Positions 1 through 7,037 of a DNA stretch of 42,266 bases are shown here, piece after piece. The number at the start of each line of letters is the position of its first letter. Position 1 is the first letter of the stretch. The stretch is from a bacterium (GTDB lineage: Bacteria; Armatimonadota; Zipacnadia; Zipacnadales; UBA11051), in contig JAUVVY010000036.1 in the NCBI GenBank assembly GCA_030604405.1, positions 1 through 42,266 of the forward strand, written 5' to 3'. The notes below the pieces were generated by a model. The model saw nothing but the letters and a program-made list of their open reading frames with translations, was not told the DNA's origin and did not search any database. The translations under genes were made by a program, and so were the position numbers.

Positions 1-3
1 CAG

Positions 4-35
4 GCGGTGTGGTGGGGCATGCCCCACTACACCGC
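4..35. repeat. GC-rich perfect palindrome downstream of cooC
   Basis: A 16-bp stem on each side is centred on the GCATGC at 17-22; the only imperfect pair is a G/T at 11/28. It lies about 170 bp beyond the cooC stop, at the end of the CODH/ACS operon. No T-tract follows on either strand, so it is not a classical intrinsic terminator. It could stop transcripts or exonucleases, or be a dispersed palindromic repeat. It may also be the inner hairpin of the truncated left half of the element seen at 90-191. Confidence 0.6.
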
Positions 36-89
36 AGACCTTTTCCACCTGCATCCCCCACTCCCCTCCACCCAACAGAATAACCCATA

Positions 90-191
90 GGAGGGGCCGC
101 ATACGAGGCGGAAGCGCAGCTTCCGCCGAGAATCCGGCCCAGCCGTTAACAGCATTTGCATAACTACAGTCGAAGCCCGAGCTACGCGTTG
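90..191 (+). repeat. Partial copy (right half) of the ~330-bp hairpin element, copy A
   Basis: This begins with the GGAGGGGCC edge at 90-98, has a perfect 9-bp inner hairpin (107-115 pairing with 119-127, loop GCA) and closes with CGGCCC at 135-140. A tail at 154-191 matches the right end of the complete copy at 28578-28906 almost base for base, from ATTTGCATAACTACAG through CTACGCGTTG. The left half would lie before base 1 if the element is full length. It ends about 15 bp from the cooC stop codon, so it sits in the 3' region of the CODH/ACS transcript. Confidence 0.6.
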
Positions 192-205
192 GTGAGTGGT
201 GCGGA

Positions 206-970
206 CTACTCGGCGAGTGCGGAGTCTATCGCCTCGGCGAGGGCCCCGATCTCCCGGCGGAAAGCCGCCCCAGCCGGACCCGAAAAGACCCCCTCCGCCC
301 GGATGGCCTCGTGGTACGATATAGCGCCTACTACCGGCAGAGGCGCTACCTCCTGTGCGATCTGGTCTATCTCGCTCTCGGCGCGTACGCGGTTAGCAGC
401 CACGACTACCGGTTGCAGCTTCAGATCCTCGGCCAGACGCTGGATGCGGCCAACGCTTCTGAGTGCGGGGGCGGTTGCTTCGGTCACGGCTACCAGACCG
501 TTCATCGCGGTGGCAGTTCCGCGTCCCAGGTGCTCCAGGCCCGCGACCATGTCCACCAGAATGTCGGCGTCTTCTTCCACCAGCTCGCGCAGGATCGTCT
601 TGAGGGTAGCATTCTCCGGACACAGGCACCCCGCACCACCCTCCGTCACTGTCCCCATAGCCATCAGCTTGATGCCATCGCGCTCGACGGCGTAGTCGGC
701 AATCAGATCAGCCACAGGTGGCGACAGAGCGAACAGAGCCCGGCCTTCGGCGCCCCCGGTAGCCCGCCTGGCCAGCATGTCGCGCATCTCCGAGAGCGGC
801 CGGATAGCGGCCAGCAGTTCCTCAGGCCAGCCAAGAGCATAGCCTAACGTGGTGTTGGGGTCGGCATCCACGGCCCAGGGCTGCCGTCCTTGCTCTGCAA
901 GCCACAGCGCCAGCCCGGCGCAGATTGTGCTCTTTCCGATGCCGCCCTTGCCGGCAATTGCTACCTTCAT
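206..970 (-). CDS. cooC: CooC-type nickel-insertion ATPase for CODH/ACS
   Basis: This is a 254-residue cytoplasmic P-loop ATPase of the MinD/ParA-like CooC family, which loads nickel into CO dehydrogenase or acetyl-CoA synthase in an ATP-dependent step. The deviant Walker A motif GKGGIGKST is at residues 7-15, followed by the family's VDADPN at about 34-39. The CxC metal-binding pair typical of CooC is Cys115/Cys117 (GCLCPEN). Length matches the family. It is the last gene of the acs operon, 27 nt after the DUF166-like gene, and ends with TAG. No strong ribosome-binding site precedes the ATG, which suggests coupling to upstream translation. Whether it serves CooS, AcsB or both cannot be told from sequence. 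Confidence 0.93.
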   Translation of the reverse strand: MKVAIAGKGGIGKSTICAGLALWLAEQGRQPWAVDADPNTTLGYALGWPEELLAAIRPLSEMRDMLARRATGGAEGRALFALSPPVADLIADYAVERDGIKLMAMGTVTEGGAGCLCPENATLKTILRELVEEDADILVDMVAGLEHLGRGTATAMNGLVAVTEATAPALRSVGRIQRLAEDLKLQPVVVAANRVRAESEIDQIAQEVAPLPVVGAISYHEAIRAEGVFSGPAGAAFRREIGALAEAIDSALAE

Positions 971-997
971 AGCGTCAGTTTTCCATTCCTGGGTTCG

Positions 998-1714
998 TCA
1001 GGGCCGGTTGCGTATCACCGAGTCGCCCTCTGCCCGCCGCACAGCGCTGGCAGCGGCTCGCGCCATTATGTCGAGTGAAACATGCATCAGCGTGTCGCCA
1101 GATTCGCGCAGCAGCGCCATGCTGGCCATGCAAGGGCGACTGTGGTGCAAGACCTTGGCCCGCTCCACAACTTCTTCGATAGCTGTCCCGGGCAGTCGCT
1201 GGGCGACCCAGTGCGTAAGCCCGCACGGCGCTCCCTGCACGCAGCGCGCCGTTGTCACCAAACCATCGGAGACTTCTATCTCCAGCCTCGGGCGTCCTAC
1301 ATGGTACTGCTTGCAGAAGGCCCCAATGACGTCGCCGCCGCCAGCCAGCGCACAGAACGGCATGGGCACCGCACACTCGATCCCGGCGGCCCTGCACAAC
1401 CCCTGGAGCTGCCGTTCCAAGCCAGCGCGTACCCAGGACGGGTCTTCAACAGGCACCAGGAGTGCCCGGCAGCGAGTGTCGGCCAAGAAGGCTGGCAAGG
1501 CCGTGATGATGCCCGGCGGCAGCGCGATGGCGATAACCACATCCGCCTGGCCGAGTTCGCGGGGGAGACACTGCTCCGGATCATCTAAGGTCTGGAACGC
1601 GTCGGCCGGAAGCTGGTGAGTTGCGACGGGGGCTCCCTGGCTGCGCAAATAGTCTTCTACCAGCCCGGGATAATGGCCGCCGGTGTGTAATATCTGCACA
1701 GAAGGGCGTTGCAT
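998..1714 (-). CDS. DUF166-like protein of the acs operon, function unknown
   Basis: This 238-residue soluble protein resembles the DUF166 family (COG1810), often called thymidylate-synthase-like without biochemical support; the assignment is from recalled motif patterns. Visible features are a GAPCG motif at residues 161-165 followed by an amphipathic stretch, and nine cysteines (49, 82, 107, 114, 121, 134, 158, 164, 195). The number and spacing of cysteines would suit metal or Fe-S binding. A CGGAG ribosome-binding site lies 8 nt before the ATG. It sits between acsE and cooC in a single-strand operon, so a role in maturing or supplying the CODH/ACS machinery is a fair inference, but no reaction can be assigned. 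Confidence 0.7.
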   Translation of the reverse strand: MQRPSVQILHTGGHYPGLVEDYLRSQGAPVATHQLPADAFQTLDDPEQCLPRELGQADVVIAIALPPGIITALPAFLADTRCRALLVPVEDPSWVRAGLERQLQGLCRAAGIECAVPMPFCALAGGGDVIGAFCKQYHVGRPRLEIEVSDGLVTTARCVQGAPCGLTHWVAQRLPGTAIEEVVERAKVLHHSRPCMASMALLRESGDTLMHVSLDIMARAAASAVRRAEGDSVIRNRP

Positions 1715-1796
1715 ATTGTGTGCTCCGGAAAAGGCCTCGGGCTGGAAGCCTCTGCCCCAGGGTCATGAATAGTGCGGGGCGGAGGCGTGCTGGGCA

Positions 1797-2591
1797 TCAG
1801 CGGCGGCTGGCCAAATAGGCGCTCACGAAGTCGTCACAGTACACCTGGCGATTCAGAAGCACCTCCGCCGTAATCATGGCCTCCATCAGTTCCTGGTCGG
1901 TGACATCCATAATGGCGGCATCGAGTCCGTGGGCGAGAGCCATTACCAGAAAGGTCCGGTTCAGCAGCTCGCGTTGTGCGGCGCCCTGGGAGACATTGGA
2001 AAGCCCTAGAATCGTCTTGGGCGGTGGGTCTGCGAGCGCGGAGACCATGCCAATGGCCCGGCAGATCTCCGGCGGAACGTGCTGAAGTGCGTTGACGGGC
2101 AGGATTACCGCGTCAACGTAAAGGTGGTCGGTAGGGATTCCGTGCTCCATGCACGCGGCGACGAGGCTGAGGGCGATCTCCATTCGGCCTTCGGCATCCC
2201 GCGGCACGCCATCAGCATCAATGCACAGGCCAACGATGGGGCAATTGTATTCGGCGGCCAGAGGCAACATCTCCGCCATCTTTTCCGGCACGCCGGTGGT
2301 TGAGTTGATGATCTTCTCGCCGGTGCAGACTTCCAGGCCCGCACGGATTACCGCCGGTTTGGTGCTGTCCAACGACAGGGGCGCATCGGTGACCTCCCGG
2401 ATGGTCTCGACCAGCCATGCCATCGCCGCCTGCTCGTCTGCCGCCGCTGGTCCGACATTCACGTCCAGGACATCACCGCCTGCCGCAAGCTGGGTGCGGG
2501 CACAGTCCTGAATGACCTGCTTGTCGTGCTCGCCGATTGCCCGGCCAATGCTGCGAAACATGCCATTTATTCGTTCGCCTATGGCTTGCAT
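1797..2591 (-). CDS. acsE: Methyltetrahydrofolate:corrinoid/iron-sulfur protein methyltransferase
   Basis: AcsE moves the methyl group from 5-methyl-THF to Co(I) of the corrinoid protein AcsCD, the entry of the methyl branch into acetyl-CoA synthesis. The 264-residue protein is a single pterin-binding TIM barrel. Asp75 (SLDSTKP), Asn96 (INSTTG), Asp160 (YVDAV) and Asn199 (LSNVSQG) fall at the same numbers as the folate-binding residues and the catalytic Asn of the Moorella enzyme. The ribosome-binding site GAGGAGG is 7 nt before the ATG. A 178-bp gap holding a terminal-inverted-repeat element separates it from acsD upstream. Confidence 0.96.
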   Translation of the reverse strand: MQAIGERINGMFRSIGRAIGEHDKQVIQDCARTQLAAGGDVLDVNVGPAAADEQAAMAWLVETIREVTDAPLSLDSTKPAVIRAGLEVCTGEKIINSTTGVPEKMAEMLPLAAEYNCPIVGLCIDADGVPRDAEGRMEIALSLVAACMEHGIPTDHLYVDAVILPVNALQHVPPEICRAIGMVSALADPPPKTILGLSNVSQGAAQRELLNRTFLVMALAHGLDAAIMDVTDQELMEAMITAEVLLNRQVYCDDFVSAYLASRR

Positions 2592-2634
2592 CCAGAGTCC
2601 TCCTCAGAATAGCGGTATCGTTGGCATCGCGGCC

Positions 2635-2746
2635 TAGAAGCGGTTTCAAAACCTCGTTCGCGGAGACTCACAGGCTGGAAAGACGCTGCTGCTTCTTACC
2701 CAGGGGACAGTCCCCCCATCCACACCGGGTTTTGAAACAGCTTCTA
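2635..2746. repeat. 112-bp element with terminal inverted repeats, between acsD and acsE
   Basis: The ends are TAGAAGCGGTTTCAAAACC (2635-2653) and the inverse complement of TAGAAGCTGTTTCAAAACCC (2727-2746), matching at 18 of 19 positions. Inside are a 26-nt segment (2669-2694) repeated exactly at 42128-42153 and a small GGGGA/TCCCC hairpin at about 2704-2716. It has no coding capacity. The form is that of a miniature inverted-repeat element or the remnant of an insertion sequence. It lies inside the acs operon without separating the genes by a visible terminator. Confidence 0.7.
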
Positions 2747-2769
2747 GTGAAGCCGAGCCGCAGCCGGTA

Positions 2770-3726
2770 TCAACTCTTCGATAAGTCTTTAGCCAACCAT
2801 CTGGTGTGCTTCAGTGCCTCGGGATGCCAGAAGATGACCATATCAGTTCCTGCCAGCAAGAATAGTTCAGCAGTCGCTGCTTCCCATAGTATCCCGCGTC
2901 GCTCAAGGGATCCCCAGGCAGGCTCCTCCATCCACGCTTCTTTCGCCTTCCACGCCTCGGAGCCGACGATGGAGACCATCGGCATCCCCAGCATTGTGTC
3001 GCCGGTGAGTGCCGCCAGACGGGTTCGCTCCAGAATCGAATAGGCATATTCGACACCATAGCCGACAGCTCCGGTGACCTGGTACATGACGATGCGGTCT
3101 CCAGGTACGCCCTGTTCGGTAAGCAGAATATTAACCTGCTTCTGAATGCTGATATCGAGGGGGGACTCGCCGATGACCAGATGCCCGTCGGCGAGTGCGG
3201 AGGCTGCGATGGTCCTGTAGTTGTCTTCCCGCGCCGTGCCCAGCAGGCAGCGCTCGCCGGCGGCGACTTGACTGCACACCGGGATTACCTCGTTGTCCTT
3301 GTCATAGTCCCCGCAGCCCCAGATAATCAGCGGCACGCCTATGGCATCCAGTACCTTTCGCACGGTCTCAGCGCACTCATCCGGCGACGCATCCCGGCGC
3401 AGTGGATCGGCGCCTATCAGCTTCAGGCAGATGAGGTCGGCGTCGAACTCCTCGACGCACCTGGCAGCCCATGCCGCCGGGTCGCCAAGCACGTCTCCGA
3501 AGGGCGCTGCGAGTGGTTCAGGCCATCCCTCCGGCTCCGTATCCAGCACTTCCATAGCCAGGACGGGAGGGTTCGGTGCCTCACCCTCGAAGTCGAGAAA
3601 TGGGAGTGTGGCTGCCCCTCCCAGCGTAACGGTACTGGTGCGCGTGCCACCATCTTCGGAGGTAGCGCCGAGGACCACTGTGCTTACGCTATCTGACCAC
3701 TGCTCAATGGGAAGCTCTAGTTCCAT
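2770..3726 (-). CDS. acsD: Corrinoid/iron-sulfur protein small (delta) subunit
   Basis: AcsD is the small, TIM-barrel subunit of the heterodimeric corrinoid/iron-sulfur protein, which carries the methyl group between AcsE and the A-cluster of AcsB. At 318 residues it has the usual length. The N-terminal segment with TVTLGGAATLPFL and the middle ADLICLKLIGADP stretch are typical of the family. The ribosome-binding site AGGTGG precedes the ATG by 6 nt. It starts 14 nt after acsV and is split from its partner gene acsC by acsV, an order also known in acetogens. Nothing in it looks damaged. Confidence 0.95.
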   Translation of the reverse strand: MELELPIEQWSDSVSTVVLGATSEDGGTRTSTVTLGGAATLPFLDFEGEAPNPPVLAMEVLDTEPEGWPEPLAAPFGDVLGDPAAWAARCVEEFDADLICLKLIGADPLRRDASPDECAETVRKVLDAIGVPLIIWGCGDYDKDNEVIPVCSQVAAGERCLLGTAREDNYRTIAASALADGHLVIGESPLDISIQKQVNILLTEQGVPGDRIVMYQVTGAVGYGVEYAYSILERTRLAALTGDTMLGMPMVSIVGSEAWKAKEAWMEEPAWGSLERRGILWEAATAELFLLAGTDMVIFWHPEALKHTRWLAKDLSKS

Positions 3727-3740
3727 ACCTTGCCACCTAC

Positions 3741-5675
3741 CTATGTGTTGGAACTGCTGCCCCCGGCCCGACCTTGCTCTGATGAGACGAGCGATGGGAA
3801 GCGCTCCAGGTCGGTGTGGGGCAGCATCTGTGCGGCTACGAACTCCTCCATGAAATGGGAGGCGGTACTCAAATCTACGTATGTCGTGGCCCGTGCGAGA
3901 CTGCTGACCTGCTCGCGGGCCTCAGAAGAAAGCAGCGTTATGTACGCGCCTACAAGCGCCGTGTTGCCCGCCACTGTTACGCGCTCAGCGGGCAGGTCTG
4001 GGAGCAGGCCGATTTCGACCGCCGTTCTCACGTCGAGATGGCTGCCGAAGGCCCCGGCCAGGTAGAGCCGATCAATCTGCGCGATGTCCAGCCCTAACTC
4101 CTCCAGCAAAGTGCTGACAGCGGCAAATACCGCGGCTTTGGCCCTCAGCAGGTTGTCAATCTCGCCCTGGCGCAGAACGAGATCCTTGGCGGTGGCGGTG
4201 TCTTCTCTCCATAGGAGCACAAACTGCGGTTCGCCGTTGGCCTCGCGCATCCGTGGCGAGGGAAAATCGGGTACCAGATTCCCTACACGGTCAATAACAC
4301 GGGCGTCAAGCAGACTGGCCAAGGTCTCCACAAGTCCGTTGCCGCAGAGTCCGACGGGCGGGTCGTCGCCGATGGTTCGCACGGTGGTGCGGTCCTGGTC
4401 CGGATCGTAGGCCAGGGACTCGATGGCCCCGGGCCGGGCCGGCAGACCGCACTCAATTCCCACGCCCTCAAAGGCGGGTCCAGCCGAGCAGGAACAGCAC
4501 ACCATCCAGTCTTTGCTGCCGATGACTATCTCGCCGTTAGTGCCGACATCAATCAGAAGCGTTAGGCTGTCGGCCTCGAACAGGCCAGTGGCGAGGATGC
4601 CGCCAGTGATGTCGCCGCCGACGTAGCCATTGATGGCGGGCAGACAGAAAACGGCGGCCTGCGGATGGACTTGCAGCCCCAGGATGGCGCCCGAGATCAT
4701 CGGCGGCAGCCCGACTGGTGCGATATGCGGGGCCCGGCGAATCGCGTCGGCGGGAATACCGAGCCGGAAACTAATCATAGTTGCGTTGCCGGCGCAGGAG
4801 ACGGCAATGATTTGGTCCTGACTTGCGCCCGTTTCCTGCAGCAGTTCCTCAATCAAACTGTTGACGGTGGAGGTGACGGCATCCTGCAATTCGTCTGCGC
4901 CACGCTCGTGCTCCTGTGCCCAGATGATGCGAGAGATGACATCCTCACCATAGCGCACCTGTGCGTTCAACTGAGCGGCGCCTGCCAGGACGCGGCCGGT
5001 GCGGAGTTGCACCAGTTCGGCCTTGACGTTACTGGTGCCGATGTCCACCGCCAGACCCAGTGCTTCTTCCTGCTCGGGCTGGCCTAGTGCAATGAGGCGG
5101 TGGTGGCAGCCCTCGTCCACCAGGGTTGCAGATACCGAGAAGTCAAGCGCCCGCAACTGTGGCGGTATTTCGCGCAACACATCCAGGTTTGCAGTTATGT
5201 TTCGCCGTCCGTAGCGCGCCTGCCTGAGCCCCTCCAGGAGGCGCTCCCAGTCCGGGGTAGGATCGTCGAAGGAGGGCGGGCTGAGTTGGACTGGGGTTCT
5301 CTCGCCCAAGGCAAAGCCAGTACGGCCGGGCCGCAGAAATGCTGCCGCCTCAGGGCCCATGTATCCAGTGATGCGCTCATCGGGTGGGCATAAGCGCGTT
5401 TCGGGCGGAACGTGGACCACCAAGTCCCCGGCCGCCGCGGTCTGGCACGCCAGAACCTCCTGCGGAGCGGCGATCTGCTCTTCCAGCCCGGAGCGATTCA
5501 AGAAGCGGACGCGCCCGCTCTGCACCTGTACCCGACATGAGCCACAGGTTCCCTGACCGCCGCACTCGCTAAGCAATGGCAGCCCGGCAGTCAGGGCCAA
5601 GTCCAACAGCAACTCGCCTGCCTGCCCCTCGACGACGACGCCGTCTGGTTCGAAGAGCACTCGAACTTGCTTCAC
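3741..5675 (-). CDS. acsV: Reductive activator of the corrinoid/iron-sulfur protein (RACo)
   Basis: RACo uses ATP and an electron to bring inactive Co(II) of AcsCD back to Co(I). The 644-residue protein has an N-terminal [2Fe-2S] ferredoxin domain with Cys38, Cys44, Cys47 (ECGGQGTCGSC) and Cys77. A linker/middle domain follows, then a C-terminal ASKHA-type ATPase domain (DUF4445) beginning with LAVDIGTSN near residue 208 and including LLIDVGTNGEI and AGNTALVGA. The start is a GTG at 5675 that overlaps the acsC stop as GTGA, so the two genes are translationally coupled. This is the usual neighbour of acsC and acsD in acetogens. Confidence 0.94.
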   Translation of the reverse strand: MKQVRVLFEPDGVVVEGQAGELLLDLALTAGLPLLSECGGQGTCGSCRVQVQSGRVRFLNRSGLEEQIAAPQEVLACQTAAAGDLVVHVPPETRLCPPDERITGYMGPEAAAFLRPGRTGFALGERTPVQLSPPSFDDPTPDWERLLEGLRQARYGRRNITANLDVLREIPPQLRALDFSVSATLVDEGCHHRLIALGQPEQEEALGLAVDIGTSNVKAELVQLRTGRVLAGAAQLNAQVRYGEDVISRIIWAQEHERGADELQDAVTSTVNSLIEELLQETGASQDQIIAVSCAGNATMISFRLGIPADAIRRAPHIAPVGLPPMISGAILGLQVHPQAAVFCLPAINGYVGGDITGGILATGLFEADSLTLLIDVGTNGEIVIGSKDWMVCCSCSAGPAFEGVGIECGLPARPGAIESLAYDPDQDRTTVRTIGDDPPVGLCGNGLVETLASLLDARVIDRVGNLVPDFPSPRMREANGEPQFVLLWREDTATAKDLVLRQGEIDNLLRAKAAVFAAVSTLLEELGLDIAQIDRLYLAGAFGSHLDVRTAVEIGLLPDLPAERVTVAGNTALVGAYITLLSSEAREQVSSLARATTYVDLSTASHFMEEFVAAQMLPHTDLERFPSLVSSEQGRAGGSSSNT

Positions 5676-7012
5676 TTAGCAGCCCAGCCCTGCTCGCGGA
5701 AGAATTGGGCAATCGCAGAAGACTCTCTGGGGCCGACTTTGACCTCCCAGCCGGCCTCTTCCTCCAGTTTGCCCTGAAGCACGGCAACACCGCCGGGCAG
5801 AACCAAGGTTTTGTGGGAGACTTTGTCGGCTATGTCGAACTTCTCTATGTGCTCGGCGATGACTTCAGCGGTCAAGTCGCCGGCGGCCCACGCGGTCATC
5901 ACTGAAGTACCGTTGGTGTCAACCGCCAAGATGTGGGCGGGCACCTTGCTGGCCATCGTGTCGCCCTCAACGAGATAGTAGGTCAGCGAGAAGTTGGTCG
6001 TAATCAGCACCGGTGAGTCCTCGTCAGGCTCGCCAACGGGATATATTCCCGGCTCAACCTGGATCGGCTTCTGCGGGTCGGTGTAGATGTTCATGCGTGC
6101 CGTAACCAGGGGCAGAAGGTACTCATCATCAGCCACATCTACAACTACAATTCCGGCGTACTTGGCGATGGCAGAGCACGCCTGCAGCATCTGTTGGGTC
6201 GGATCGGCGGCCGAGCAGGCTACCAGAGTAGGAAAGCCCAGAGGCCTGAACTTCTTGTTCAGCGCCATTCGGCGGATGATGGTTTGATCACTCTGAATTC
6301 GTCCGATCTCCTGCGCGCCGGTATCCAGGAACAGTTGGTCCGAGCCCGCTTCGGCAGCAGTCTCGCTCAAGGGTACAAGGCTTTCAAGGCTGTCCGCTGT
6401 CAGGACTAGAGGACAATTGTACTCCTTGGCCAGAGGCAGCATCGCCTCGATATTGTCCGTCGTCGCGCCGCACAGCAGGGGCCGGCCGTCCGCACAGACT
6501 TCCAGAGCCGCCTTCATGGCCCCCGCGTCCGTGCTCATCAGAACCAGTGGCAGACTGCTGTGCTCGCCGGCGAGGCGCGCGCCCTGGGCCAGCCGTCCGT
6601 CTCCGCCATCCTGCAAGGCAATCAGATCAACCCCCAGCATGAAGCCCACGCGGTCGTAGCGTGCGGCTTCGAGCTGCTCGATGCGTTGTTGGATCTGCTC
6701 ATCGGGAAGCGATGTATCAAGCGTGACAGCCAGGCCGCAAGGATTGTGGAAGGTTTCGTCGTGACGGAAAAGGACAGTCTCGCCGCCGATTTTCAACTCG
6801 CGCTCTCCCCGGCCGACCGTGACAGTAGCCATCGGTGGGGCGGCGGAGCCCTCCAGTTCTTGCTTGGCCTCTTCAGTAACGTGCGGACATTCGTCCAACG
6901 CGGCTTGCTTTTGCGCCAACTTCATGGCGAAGGCGAGGCATGTGGCCACTCCACAGTCCCCACAGTTGGTCTTAGGAAGAAACTTATAAATCTCCACTGC
7001 GGTCAGAGCCAA
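5672..7012 (-). CDS. acsC: Corrinoid/iron-sulfur protein large (gamma) subunit
   Basis: AcsC carries the [4Fe-4S] cluster and, in its C-terminal half, the corrinoid of the methyl-carrier protein. Cys17, Cys20, Cys25 and Cys42 in the N-terminal segment give the family's cluster motif, followed by a TIM-barrel domain and the C-terminal cobalamin-binding domain with TNFSLTYYLVEGD. At 446 residues it is full length. The start is an unusual TTG at 7012: the protein then begins MALTAVEIYK as the family does, and AAGGAGG lies 10 nt upstream. An ATG abutting that site is out of frame. The stop overlaps acsV by 4 nt, and acsB ends 25 nt upstream. Confidence 0.95.
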   Translation of the reverse strand: MALTAVEIYKFLPKTNCGDCGVATCLAFAMKLAQKQAALDECPHVTEEAKQELEGSAAPPMATVTVGRGERELKIGGETVLFRHDETFHNPCGLAVTLDTSLPDEQIQQRIEQLEAARYDRVGFMLGVDLIALQDGGDGRLAQGARLAGEHSSLPLVLMSTDAGAMKAALEVCADGRPLLCGATTDNIEAMLPLAKEYNCPLVLTADSLESLVPLSETAAEAGSDQLFLDTGAQEIGRIQSDQTIIRRMALNKKFRPLGFPTLVACSAADPTQQMLQACSAIAKYAGIVVVDVADDEYLLPLVTARMNIYTDPQKPIQVEPGIYPVGEPDEDSPVLITTNFSLTYYLVEGDTMASKVPAHILAVDTNGTSVMTAWAAGDLTAEVIAEHIEKFDIADKVSHKTLVLPGGVAVLQGKLEEEAGWEVKVGPRESSAIAQFFREQGWAAK

Positions 7013-7037
7013 TTCCGGTCATCCTCCTTGACTGAAC

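Noticed and set aside
849-1619. Long plus-strand reading frames opposite cooC, the DUF166-like gene and other acs genes
   Set aside because: They are antisense shadows produced by GC-rich codon use. Their translations lack family motifs, whereas the minus-strand proteins have clear catalytic residues or family-like motifs.
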